Source: Sanderia malayensis (Eukaryota > Cnidaria > Scyphozoa > Semaeostomeae > Pelagiidae). From it: a stretch of DNA of 64,000 nucleotides. The notes below the pieces were generated by a model. The model did not search any database. It saw only the letters and a list, made by a program, of their open reading frames with translations, and was not told where the DNA came from. The stretch covers positions 3,348,001 to 3,412,000 of the forward strand of contig RQOL01000660.1 in the NCBI GenBank assembly GCA_013076295.1. Reading direction: 5' to 3'. Positions within the stretch are counted from its first letter, which is position 1. Every line of letters starts with the position of its first letter. Below are positions 46,081-59,100 of this stretch, piece by piece. The position numbers and the translations under genes were made by a program.

Positions 46081-46230
46081 TCGGTATACTATAGTAATAT
46101 ACAGGTACTATACTACTATACTATACTATACCATACATATACATGGATACATGTTAGTACCCTATATGGTTCGTCCGATAATATATTTCAGGGCCTTAGG
46201 ATATTCTTACATGAAGTCCTTGCCAATCAT

Positions 46231-47120
46231 CTCAGTCGGGTGTCGGGTCGAAGGAATGAAAGAAAAAAATTTACTACTACGAATCGAATGGAAACTGTGA
46301 GATATCGACTTAATGGAATTTTTGATATTCATATAAAACTCCAGAACTTGACAGACGTATCTACGTTATAACTTAAATATATGTTTGGGAATTTTATGCG
46401 GACTTACGGGAGTTTGAATTAATTCAAGACTTTTCGGACAGTGCCAAACCCACTTAGGCCATTTTCAGAGATTGTGCCCACAGGCCAGACCAGGTGGTGG
46501 GCTGGAGATAATTGAATATGGATTTAAAGGAATTTTTTTGCGTTTATCTGGGTAGTTTTTTTGTATTTACTGGAGATTTACCGTCAATTTCTCATATATG
46601 AAATTCTCAGCAGGTATTTTGTTGGTAAGTGTATATTTTTAGAATTACCTTTTCAACAATATAAATGTTTAATGAATTTTCTCACTGGTAGCTGCTAGTT
46701 GATTTATTATACGCTTGCTTGGTGGCCTCCATTGTTATATCAGAAATTTTGAGGCCTGAAGCATTACGACGGCCTTTAGCTACAATCTAGGAAATTTCTA
46801 CATATTATATTGTTTTTGAATTGTCGTAAATGTTGAATTGAAGAATAATATTTTAAAATGTGTCACGTGAACTTATGGTGGAAAAGCATAATTGTTCCTT
46901 CTTTCTTTCGACTAATTTGTGAGTTTATAATGCTGTATTAAGATATTATTGCCCCTAATTCTAGTTTTCTGTGGTCTATGCAGTTTCTAAATATATCTGT
47001 ATGTTACAGTTTACTCAATGTGGGTATCATAGTAGGCCCAACTTACATCTCAACAGAACTAATAGTTTTTGTTTCTTTGTTTTGTAGAATTAAAGCTTTT
47101 TTGGTTCTAATTAATGACAT
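46231..47120. other. Upstream region of DENND4
   Basis: About 0.9 kb between the foldback-like element and the DENND4 start codon. It should contain the DENND4 promoter and 5'UTR. No TATA box or repeat stands out, and no other gene is supported. Confidence 0.5.
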
Positions 47121-50100
47121 ATGATCATGTCGGGCAATCAAAGAGTAGCTGATTATTTTGTGGTTGCTGGTGCTGAGAACCTGAAGCGGCCAGATGGTGA
47201 TGCTGAAACGCTTGAACCAATAACAGATCTCATGGTGATATTTAAGAGCCTTGGCGAACATCCTCCTCCCGGCTATGAGTGTATTGAATTCACACCAACT
47301 GGTCTTGTTGCCGATTTGAATGCTGGTTCTCTACGTAGTCAGACATGTTTCCTTTGCTTCAGACGAGGGAGGGATAAACCACCACTTACAGATGTTGGGT
47401 AGGTACATTGGAGCTTCAAATGAGACAATATCAGGACCAATGGTTTTTCCATTGTAGAGGGGTTTCCATTGTATAGAAGTTGCATTTGACCAATTTTGGA
47501 AAGGACAAAAGTGTGTGTTTGCTATCTTAGAGCTGTCCTTTAATCGAGGTTCTACTGTGTCATCAATGCTGCGTTTTCATGATGACAGATCTTTTTAAAA
47601 CATGATAGCAGTATAGCTAGAGTCTACTGTGTAGTGTTATCTGCTTACAAGGGATTTCAGAGGGACCATTATGACAGTCTGCTCTTTATAATCACTCACC
47701 AACTGGGCTAGGCTATTAATAACAATATCTGTGGCATAATTGTTATACAATGAACAACTAAAGGACTGGTTTTTTACTACGTGTATTGAATAATGCTCAT
47801 GTAGAGAGGTTAACTACAGTGGGCAAGAAATTAGCTGTACATTCTATGTCTACTCTCTTTTGCAGTGTTTTGTATGAAGGCAAGCAAAGGCTGATGCCAT
47901 CGTGTGGTATTGTTGCAAAGACACCATCAAATTTGTGTGCAAATGTAAATAATGCTGGAAACATGAGGATCTTTATAACGTACAGACGAGCAGCCCCACA
48001 ATTTGCACATTCATCCTTAGCAGTTATTGACATAAGCGTGGTCATTACAAGCAAGGTAAGTGAAATACCAATAATAATTACAATAATAATATGCCATAGT
48101 GCACTACTTTAGATATATATTAAGGGACTGCTAATGAAACAGATTTGTGATGTCGTAGAGTAAGTTAAACTTTAGCTTGATTAATTTTAACACAATGCAC
48201 CTCAAGTGTGCTTTGACAGTTTTACCCTTGCATAGAGAATTATCATTATAATAAAGTAATTAATGGGTCTGTTCAATGCTAGTTGCATTAAGATTATAAA
48301 AACATACAAAAAGTAGACTGATGCTTTAGTTTTGTTGTCTTTTTTTTGTTAATGTCTGGCTTTAAGTAATCAAATTGTTTCATTTCATTTTAGGGAGAAA
48401 AACCTCCTCACGCCTTTTGTTTGATTGAGAAGAATCTAAATCAAGGCTTGGTAGGATAATGTTTTTTAATACCTTACTTGATTAAGATTATATCATTATG
48501 GTTTATCTTTCTGTTCTGCCTATTATCGTCTGAAAGTCGACCAGCCACAGTGGGTTAAGCTACCAAAACTAGTGGTGAATTCATAACATGTTGGGATTTT
48601 TTGTCATCTTTGGGTTTGCAATTCTGAACGTTTGCAGCCAATAGATTATAGACGATTTTTGATACTAACATGATAATGATAATAGTGATGACAATAAAGT
48701 AATACAATGCATGCTTCATTTTCCATAGGTTGGTTCTGATGTCTACTTATGCTATCGTAAGTCACTTGCAAGAACTAACTCAGTGTCTTACAAAGCTGGT
48801 AAGTTATTTTGGTTAAAATGATCAATGATTAATGATTGATGATTGATGATTGATGATTGATGATCGATGATTAATGATTAATGATTAATGATTAATGATT
48901 AATGATTAATGATTAATGTTGATTATTGCTGATTGATGACTGGTGATTGATGATTAATGATTAATGATTAATGATTAATGATTAATGATTAATGATTGAT
49001 GATTGATGATTGATGATTGATGATTAATGATTAATGATTAATGATTGATGATTGATGATTGATGATTGATGATTGATGATTGATGATTGATGATTGATAG
49101 TTAGTGGTTGATGATTGATGATTGATGATTGCTGGTGTATCTTTTTATTTCCTCAGAAATCATAAGCAGATATCCATTGAACGACCTTGAAGAATTTCCG
49201 TTGCCCGATTCAATTCCTTTGTTTTGTTTACCATTGGGTGCAGTTGTTGAATGCTGGCCAGAAAAAGCACAACCCCCCTTGCCAATATTTTCTACATTTG
49301 CATTGACTGGTTTCAAGGGTGAAAAGGTTTGGAGAATCTTTCCTATTATTGTCTACTGTTTACTATTTCTAATCCGTTGCTATTTCTAATGCACTGCTAT
49401 TTCTAATGCATTGCTATTTCTAATGCACTGCTATTTCTAATGCACTGCTATTTCTAATGCATTGCTATTGCTTTTATAATTCGGCCTTGTTGTGTCGAGT
49501 ACCAAAAAGGAAGTCTGCATTGTTTCGAATTGAAAAGGCTCCTGTTGAGCTATCAAGGGTCATGTTTCATAAATATATGAAGGAAGCCAAAGCAAACATA
49601 AAAATATTTGACATATGGAGAAGGTTGTGTTAAAACGTAGTCGACTTACCGATGTTCAATTGAGTGACGTGTGACATTTCATTTCAATTTTGCTCAATTA
49701 CACTCTTTGCGCTCGTCACGTAGTCATTCTCAGATTTGTCCTTCTTGTGATTTCATAGCTGGTTGCATTTTGTTTAGATATATGGTGCTGGTATTACCTT
49801 TTTTGAAGAATTGCCGGAAAAACTCTTCTCCGAAGAAGTGAAAGATATGCTAACCCAGCAGGAAGGTGTAAGTGTAAATATCAGTAGATTGTAATTAAGA
49901 TTGAACCTGCGCCCAAACAACTTTTAACTTGCTCAATCACTTAATTCTCTGTTATTCCCTGTGTTACGTCGATATATAGTATAAAGTATAATACATTGTA
50001 TAATATAGTATAGATAACAGTGTAATAGCATAGGGAATTAATTATTTCAAGAAGTGAAATTGTTGACTAGAAATAATATTTTTTTATGTTTTAGAACCAA

Positions 50101-53100
50101 GCTGGAGGGAAGTCAGTTGCGCACACAAACAAGTGCATCTGCCTGCTGTCGCATTATCCGTTCTTTGATGCCTTTAGAAAGTTTCTCATATCTTTATATA
50201 GGCTGTCGGTATCTGGTCCACAAAGCATACCATTAGAAAGGTAAACGTTCAAACTGGCGATATAAACCTGTTCAATTTGATAGGGTGGTGTAGCCTAGTA
50301 GTTAAGGCGCTGGGTTTGATCCTTTAGAGGTAATGCCTTCACTGGTTCAAATCCACGTATGGTCGGAACCACGAACTACAAGCCGTCAGCCAACTCAGCT
50401 GTCCATCCTTCCGACGTCGGTAAATGAGTACCCAGAATTTCTGGGGGTAAGGGTTTATACCAACTGGACCCACATTGATAACAGCTATCATAGTTGAAGT
50501 GGCTATCCAGTATAGATATTCGTACTTACTTTTGTATCGCATTTGTTTACTGATTTAACCATCGATTGATTAACTGGTCAAGGGGTCAAGTTATTAATTG
50601 ATTATCTGGTCAGTTGACCAGTTAATTAACGGATTAGATTAGCTGATCAGTTGATTAACTGATTGATTGACTGACTGATTTATCCTCACTCGGACATCAA
50701 GAGAAATTCAAGTCATTCATTGATTAACTAATTACTTGATTAACTAGTTAGCTGATTAGTTGATTAACCGAGTGATTAATTGATTATCTGACTGATTGAT
50801 TGATTTATCAATTTCTCATTCGATCATCAAGAGAAAATTGATTATGAAGCTGAGTTCAAACGACACTTTGTATTTTTCTTAGATATGTTTCTCATTTTAT
50901 GACGAATGTGCATTTTCCAACCCCTCAACGACCTCACGTCCAAGTTCTGGTGAGTAACCTTTGTCGATAAAATATCTCCAAGCATCTATTTTCATGCCCG
51001 AATTGCTGAAATCTGCTCCATAATAGAGATACCAGGCTCATAAAACTCGTACTGCTGTTAATGTATAACATTTGTTAGAAGCATAATTGTTGACGTTTCT
51101 CTGTTTCTATTTATTGGTAGATGTCACACGAGTCATTTGAGCTTGTTGAACCATCCCATGGTCCACTCCCAATCAGGTATCTGATTATCTTTTTGTTCCA
51201 ATGTTTATATCTCTGATATATGTTTATTACTCTGATATATGTTCAGAATGTATTTAGCATATTGTCCATGCTATTATTTGCATCTATTTTGTGCCAAAAC
51301 TGGAGCCATTGATTGGCTCTGATTCTGGACCAATCGGGCTCTCAGTTAAGCAGAAATTCCGGGCCAATTTTAGTTGAAGTAGGGGGCTAATATAGCCAAT
51401 GAGGAGCTGGCTATACGAATATAAATTGGGATCAATAATACTTCTTTTTCTACTTCCACCAATCTATTGAATGCTTTCTAGAAAGAGCTTAGCATCAATG
51501 TTTCAATAAAAGGAAATAACTTAATGCAGTAGACTAAGACTTTTTAGAGAAAAGTATACCTAGTTTATTTTTCCAGTATATGTATATTGTGCTAGCCACT
51601 CTGTCTGTTCATAATATGTTTCTTTGATTTCACAGTGGGGCTTCTCATGCCGCCCTTTTGCGCTGTCTTGGATCAGAAAATGTTCTCATTTTACTCTACT
51701 GTGCGATGTCCGAACAGAAAATATTGATCCACTCTCTGCGACCAGCCCTGCTAACCAGTGTTGGAGAAGCTCTCACATCGGTAAGCTACATTTACGATCA
51801 TCCTTATTCGTTTAATAATAAGTAGAAGCTTATTAAGCTCGTTTAATAAGGAGAGGCTGTAAAATAGCTAGATGTTTGGCTCTTTACACCAGGAGGTTCT
51901 TTTTATATGGATTAGCAGATTTCTCCATACTTTTTCATGCTTCATCAAACTCATGGTAAACCAATACCAGCTCATTAAACCAGTTTCTTAATGCAATACG
52001 CATATGCAGGGCAATGGTTGTAACAATAGGGATACTTTTTTACTATGCTATATGTACTTCAGTGGAACCTCTATTAACGGATAACTTTATTCAGCGAACA
52101 CTTTCTGCAATGGACAATATCATATATCAATATCATAGAAGTGTCCGTTATATCCTGGTTTCATTATGTATCTTTGTATATGTATAGTATGCATGTATAT
52201 ATATGCTATACTATCCTATACTGTGCTATGCTATACAACGGAGTTGATTTTTTTCAGTTACTGTTTCCATTTATTTGGCAATGCCCATACATTCCTCTAT
52301 GTCCATTGGCTTTGTCAGATGTGTTGAGTGCTCCATGCCCTTTCATATACGGTACATTTTTACCCAAATCTCATATCCACATATCTATATATCTATATAT
52401 GATCTTACTGTGTTTATTGTGAAGTGGTTCGGTGTAATCGTTTCACGATTGTGTTTCGATCTACGTTCGTGTTCTTTGATATACGTTTGAAGTGCGATAT
52501 GAACAAGCTAATTGCATTTATATTTTTACAAAGGTATTGATTCAAGGTATTTCGACAGAAGCAGCCCACCAGATGATGTGACGTGTGTCGACTTAGACAC
52601 CAATATGATCACTCAGTTAGTCACTCTTCTTCATTTATCTATCTGCTTTTTCACGTTTTTATGAGTCTTCTTCAAACATCTGTAGATCATTTTCATATAT
52701 GTGTATGAGTATTTTTCACATATTTATTAATGCTTTTTTTTATCAAATATCTTTAGATCTTTAAATATCTCTCAATCTTCTTCATATATCTATCGGTGTT
52801 TTTAAGTTTTTATTTATCTTCTTCAATTATCTGTAGATAGTTCTCATATATGTATGAATGTTTGTCACATATTTGTATATTTTTTACATGTTTGTATGTT
52901 TTTTATTGAATACCTTTAGATCTTCTTCAAATATCTGTCAATCCTTTTCACAGATCTTTCGATTGTTTTCCCACATCTTGTCTTCACTCATTAACTTTTC
53001 TCCCGATTTCTGCACAGTGTCTTTGCATACCTTTAGATTTTTTCACATATTTGTAGGCATTCTTCTCACATCTATCCTTTTTTGAATCACTTATCTTTTC

Positions 53101-56100
53101 AATTTTCATCCTAGAGCAGTTCAAGAACCTGGAGATCCTAAAGTTATCACTTGGAGGCTGTTACCAAAAGTAAGATTGGCTTAATATGGATAGACTTTCA
53201 TTCTATCTATCACTTTGGAAGATGCATTAAATTTGCTTGCTTTTCAGTGTAACTTATCCTGTCCATTTTTTCATTTGGTTCTTGCTACATTTTCAGAAGC
53301 CTGGAAAATTACTAAAAGATAAGCTTGATGTCATTTACAACAAATTATATCATGGTAAATATATTTTATATTTCTTTTGATATTCTCTATTTCGCTATTA
53401 TTTATATGATATCTCATTTTTCTGATGTATAATTATATTACGATAAGAATGGAAGCTTATTTATGTCGTAAACAGAAGTGTTTATGAGTACGATGTTTCG
53501 AGATATGCTTCTCTCATGATTCGGCAAAGTGAGAAGTCAGGAGTTGGTTTATAAATGTTTGAATTTTCAAACCAATTTGAATTGGTGGTTTATAAATTTT
53601 TGTATTCTTGAAACATCGCACTCATAAACGCTGCTGTTAATGACATGATAAATTTCTATTTTTTTATGACAATCACGATTATATTATTATCTTAGATATC
53701 GAAACTATTATTTATTTATTTTAGTATACAATGAAGATTCTATTGATAGAGCTGTTGTAATAGCCCCAATAGAAGCTGACGGTTCTGCGGCTAGGAAAAA
53801 GGTATCCAACAATTCAATTTTCATCCACCAAATCCAGTCATTATTCCGTCCTGTCCTTTGATCTAGTGGATAGCTTGCAGTAACAATATCAAACTTCATT
53901 TTCAGGAAGCATTGGAGATCAGCATTCAAGAAGCTTTCTTGCGATTTCACGCGACCATTCTGAGAGGCTATAGGTTTGTCGAATCCCTTTGTGAATGAAT
54001 CTCGCTCTAAACAGCTCTACGAATCTCACTCTCGCTACATTGCTATCATTCGAAGCTGTAAAATTTTACATTAAGTGCTTTGTTATTTAACACACAAAAA
54101 ACTGATTCCAATAAATTGATCTTGATTTTTTCCAGACAATTTCTTTTACCAATTACCAGTCGTCCTACCAATGAATCTTGTGACCTGAGCAAGATTTTTG
54201 ATGCACAAGGTAATGTTTTTATTCCATTTCTTATGTATTGGCTACTAATTCAAGTAATAATACCATCACTACCACTGCTTCTGCTATTACCACAACTCTT
54301 ACTTCTGTTTTAATAGCTATAGATTCACATAACGTTGCTCATATTCGACTGCTTATTCTATTTTATTATTTTTTTACCTTTGCAGCATTCTTGAAAAGCA
54401 GACCAAAAGAATTTCAGCGATTTTTCGCCATTCTGCTTAAAACCCAGGTAATGAACCGTAAATTGCTCCTCCGGGGATAGAAGCCGATGTTCTCTAAGTG
54501 TCAGATCTACCCCCCCTAGCCACGTGATACTAATTGACCAGTATTAATGGCTTGTCTCCAAACCTTTTAGCTTTTTATAGGTAATGTTAATTGAAGAAGA
54601 ATCACTGATTAATTTTAATTTATTTCAAATTATTTTCGTAGCTTTTCAGCCATTTTGTTCAGCAAAGGTCGTTTTCTTCGACTGACGATGTTCTATTAGC
54701 TTTCTTCGACGAATGTGCTGAAAAAGTAAGATTTATTAATCATCATCATATTTAATCTTTATTAATAAATACTACTCGGAACATCTGATAATTCCCGAGA
54801 ATTTTATCCCTCTTATCAATAATGATTTTCTTTTAATGGTCATTTGAATTATAATACATTTATGTTTTTTGTTGCAGTGTGAAAATGGAAAACCTTTATT
54901 ACAATGCGATGTTGCCACTCCCAGGTTTGAATTTGTTTCTAAATTCTTAATTTTGAAACTACTATTTATAAAGATTCAATTCATGTTTACTTATAAGAAA
55001 TTAGACTTGTTTTAAGATTTAGTCATGGAATATTTAACGTGTCCAATAGTTATTTATTTTTTAATTTTCTATTTTAGTCAAAGAACAGCGGTTGTTCCAC
55101 CACCCGACTATTCGGGCCTACCAGAAGATGCTGTATACAAGTAAGCAGAGATTTTGTACACAATACTATTTATTTCTCGACACAACGATCCTTTATGTAC
55201 TCCCCGTAGATTCCCATTGAGATATGTTTATTCCCATGATAGATATGTGTAATATGTTTATCAACTGATGTTGCTGCATTTCATGCAATTACTTCCAATG
55301 TTGTTTTGTCCAATGTTGTAGTTATGATGGATTTCCAAAGCTGAAAACAGAACTGTTCATTCAGCCCGAGAGAGGCAATTCGAATTTAAATGTGGCCAAA
55401 TTCAAAACACCCCCAAGATCACCAGTTGTTGGTAGAACCAAACACGAAAGAGACATTGGTACTATGGTATGTAATATGTCCCTACCAAGCTGAACCAGTT
55501 GGATCATTAAACTCATTAACAAACATCATAGATTTATAAAGCTTAGCATGAGAAAGACATTTCATTGCCCCCCCCCCCAGTTTGGCTAAGTCAATTCAAT
55601 CATAAATAATACAGACCAAGATAATGACAAGGGGTCCGTATTTTTATTTTTTCGTGTAGATTCATTATTCGTTTTTTTTTCAGAGCGCCAAAAAGCAATC
55701 GAATAGTCCATCTCTTTGGGCAAGGTAAGGGCTTTATATTTATTTTTTACTCTGGAACATCTAAATCTTTCATCGATAAACGACGTGAAATGATAGATTT
55801 CTGAGTTGTAACATCATTGACTGCTTCTAACATGTACTTAGTATCAATGACTGCTTCTGAACCAGTTCTGAACCACTGAACCAGCTAAATATTGAACATC
55901 AATGACTGCTTCTGACATGGACTTGACATCAATGACTGCTTCTGACGTTTACTTATACTGTCAGCCCTGGAAGGCTGATAAAACCCACCGATGAGCAGTA
56001 TGAGGTGCTATTATTCAAGGAGGTGATTAAACTAATCAACTTTGATTTGTGATTTATCTAGATGTCTTCTTGGTCATTGCTACGCAATATGGTTTATCCA

Positions 56101-59100
56101 TTTACCAGCTTACGTTAAAGGGCATCACGATAAGGGAAAGATATTACACTATGCATTCGAGGTAATGTGGATTGTATTCAATCTTAAATTGTCTTTTCCA
56201 TGCAGCATAAACATATAATCCATACATTTATAATGATAACAACGTACAAAGAACGTTACTTGTTATTGAGAAACAAAAGCAAAAATGTTCTGGTTTCTGA
56301 GTAACTCTGAATGACTACCAATGCAGCCTTCTATGTACGTTATTCTTATCATTATAAACTCACTCTGCCTCTCATTGTATGGGGTCTTATCCGATGATGT
56401 CACATTATAATACTGTCTTATCCGTTGATGTCACATTATAATCCATATATTTATGATGTTGGTTATTTTGATTATCGTATCTCTTTAAGGTGTTGCAACG
56501 AATAGCAGAACAAAGAGCCCAGCTCCCAGATGAGGTAATTATTCAATTATCTATCTACTTTGATCTTTTTTGTGCAGGAATAAACGGTTATGTGATAAAG
56601 CTTTCTTTTAACTGAAACATGTTTCATTCATGTATTTTTCTCACGACGCAGGTCTGCTTTCGTGTTCTCATGCAACTTGCCGGACAATTCGGACACCCTG
56701 CACTTGCTGTCAAGGTAAAGCAGTCACACGAAACCAATATGGAATGGTTTTATTAACAGCAATGATCTTTTAACGGACATCTTTCCTTTAATATTGTTTT
56801 ATTTGTTCTCTCATCAGGTTCTGTTCGAAATGAAGAGACAAAAAGTGGCAGCCAATGCTATTACCTGGGGATATTACCACAGGGTGAGTGACTTGACGCA
56901 TCCGGACACCTTTAATTTGGCATTACAGTTGCGCAATCTCGATACGGCAAGCATCCAGGGGTGGGAGGGATAAAAATCGAGTTATCGAGCGGGTGGGAGG
57001 GATAAGAATCGGGTTATCGAGGGTCACACTTGGACAGATGGAACAACGTAAACTGTTAGGAGACAGAACAGAGCTGGGCGTATCATGTAGTCGACTCACC
57101 GAAGCTTGACTATTCATGAAATGAATTGTAGAAAACAGATTAACTTTCAGAAGTGAACTTGGAAATTAATTGTAAATTTAAACTTCATGTCGATATCTGT
57201 GCGGTTGATTTGAAATATTGGTGATGTATAGTCTTAGCGAGGCGATTTGTGTGAGGGGAACATTGAGACAGATGCCTACTCTAGTCACTAATGAGCAATT
57301 TTAAACTATTGAAATATGCTTTGTATTATAACAGGCCGTGATCGATGGCAAGTGGGCATCAGAAGCCCAATCAGCCAAAGAATTGTGGACCAAACTGCGC
57401 AACATGGTATTGGCAATGAATGCATTTAAGAAGGCATTAGTCAGAGTGAGAGGTGATCTCATTAACTTCAATATCATTGATGATAGTTCACAGACATCAA
57501 CTCAAAGTGCTGTGCATGAAACTGTAAGTGATGGAACTTCGTCTGATGCTGGGTACAGTTCATTGCTGTCAGCTGAGGATCTGTCAAGACCGCAACCAAT
57601 GGCCAGCGGTATGTCTTCGTTTTGTGTTCTTCGTGGAATGCTTGTATCTTATTTGCGCTGCCAGCTACATAAGTGAGGTAGTGTCTAATACATTGCTATT
57701 TTCATAGGTCTCGCGGATTTCCCTTCTGATTTTCCCGAGATGCCTGACAAAGATCATCACCGGCATAATAATATATTCTCGAAAGGGCATCGACGTGTTC
57801 ACAGTGCTTCAGAAATGTCCGAACCGGACAGCGAATCGGGCAGACAAGACTCCGATATCCTTGGTCCCGGGTCCAGCAATCAATGGTTTCCCCGTAGAAA
57901 GCTGGTCCGGCATTTGAGCGAGACGTCAATCGGATCGAATCTTAGCGACAGTCCTGGTAGTAATCAGATCATCATTAGTCACGCTGGTAGTTGGAATGAT
58001 CCTTATCAGTTTATGAAGAACTCATTGGACAGTTATGACGATATGGAAGGCCGGTTCCCATTCCGCAATAAGTCGGATATTGCAATCGAGGCTATGATGG
58101 GAACGAGTCAATCCTGTAACAATTGCAGTAGACTGTTGTACGATGAGGAAATTATGGGAGGATGGAGTGCGGATGATTCTAATTGGAATACTCTGTAAGC
58201 ATCAGTGTTAATACTCTGTAATAAATTCTATCTATTACCTATGATAAGCATTGATATCCTCTTGTGTTACCACTGTCTATTTTTCACATTTTAGTTGTCC
58301 ATTTTGTCAAGAGAAGCAAGTTCCTTCTTTGCAAGTAAAGTTGAAGGTACGAAACTTTTAGAATTGTAATTATTATAATTTATGATTGTTAGGAGGATAA
58401 TTTATTATTAAGACGTCACACGCAGCTAATACTGCACAACGCGTCTCACAATGCCACGCCAGCTCTTTCTATCCTAGGAGGATAAGTATTGTCATGATTT
58501 ATCAATTTAATTGAATCTTATTTTACTCTGTTCTTTCTATTCGACGTTTAATATGAAGAACTAACCGTGTTGTTATTGTTGTAGGATTATCGAGGTCTTC
58601 AATCCAAAGTATGCAGCACGACAAGTTTGAATTCGGAATGCTCCTCCGTCAGCCATTCGCTTGGCAGTGTTGCTATTGATATCCATGATGACGCCAATGA
58701 AAGCACTTCATTACTAACACGTGATAGCGACACGATACCCTTCTCTCCGCCTACCATGCCATTGCTAAAGGACGCAGGCAGTTCGAACCCAATGCCAATC
58801 AAAGGCAAAAGATTCGGAAGGGACATCATTCTAAGCAACAGTGCGCCGGGGAGTGGAAGTAGCAGCCCTCTGCCTGGCTATCGTAATAGTCCAAGGCAAC
58901 AGTTCTATCGCGTGAGGAAGTCAAGCAGTAGCAATAGTTTTACTCTATTTGCAGGTACGTTGGCTTATGCGCGCACACACACACATACACACACACACCC
59001 ACACACACATATATCCTTTGCAGTGTAGCGAAGTAAGCATCTTGTTTCCTAGTCTAATCATGATCTTTTTTCACCATTTTAATAGGAACTCCAGAGGAGA

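Larger units (their letters stand above)
42251..46230. mobile_element. Foldback-like element: two opposed 9-bp minisatellite arms
   Basis: The outer flanks are inverted copies: GGCCCTGAAATATATTATCG at 42292-42311 and its complement near 46175-46196, followed in both by a TATAGTATAG tract. Inward, each arm is more than 1 kb of 9-bp repeats, CCTAGCTGT/CCTAGTTAT at 42404-43535 and their complement at 44785-46080. Further inward the arms stay inverted copies through 43550-43940 and 44260-44770. The unpaired centre is only about 320 bp. Long inverted arms built of short tandem repeats are the hallmark of Drosophila Foldback elements. I could not see an unambiguous target duplication. Confidence 0.72.
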
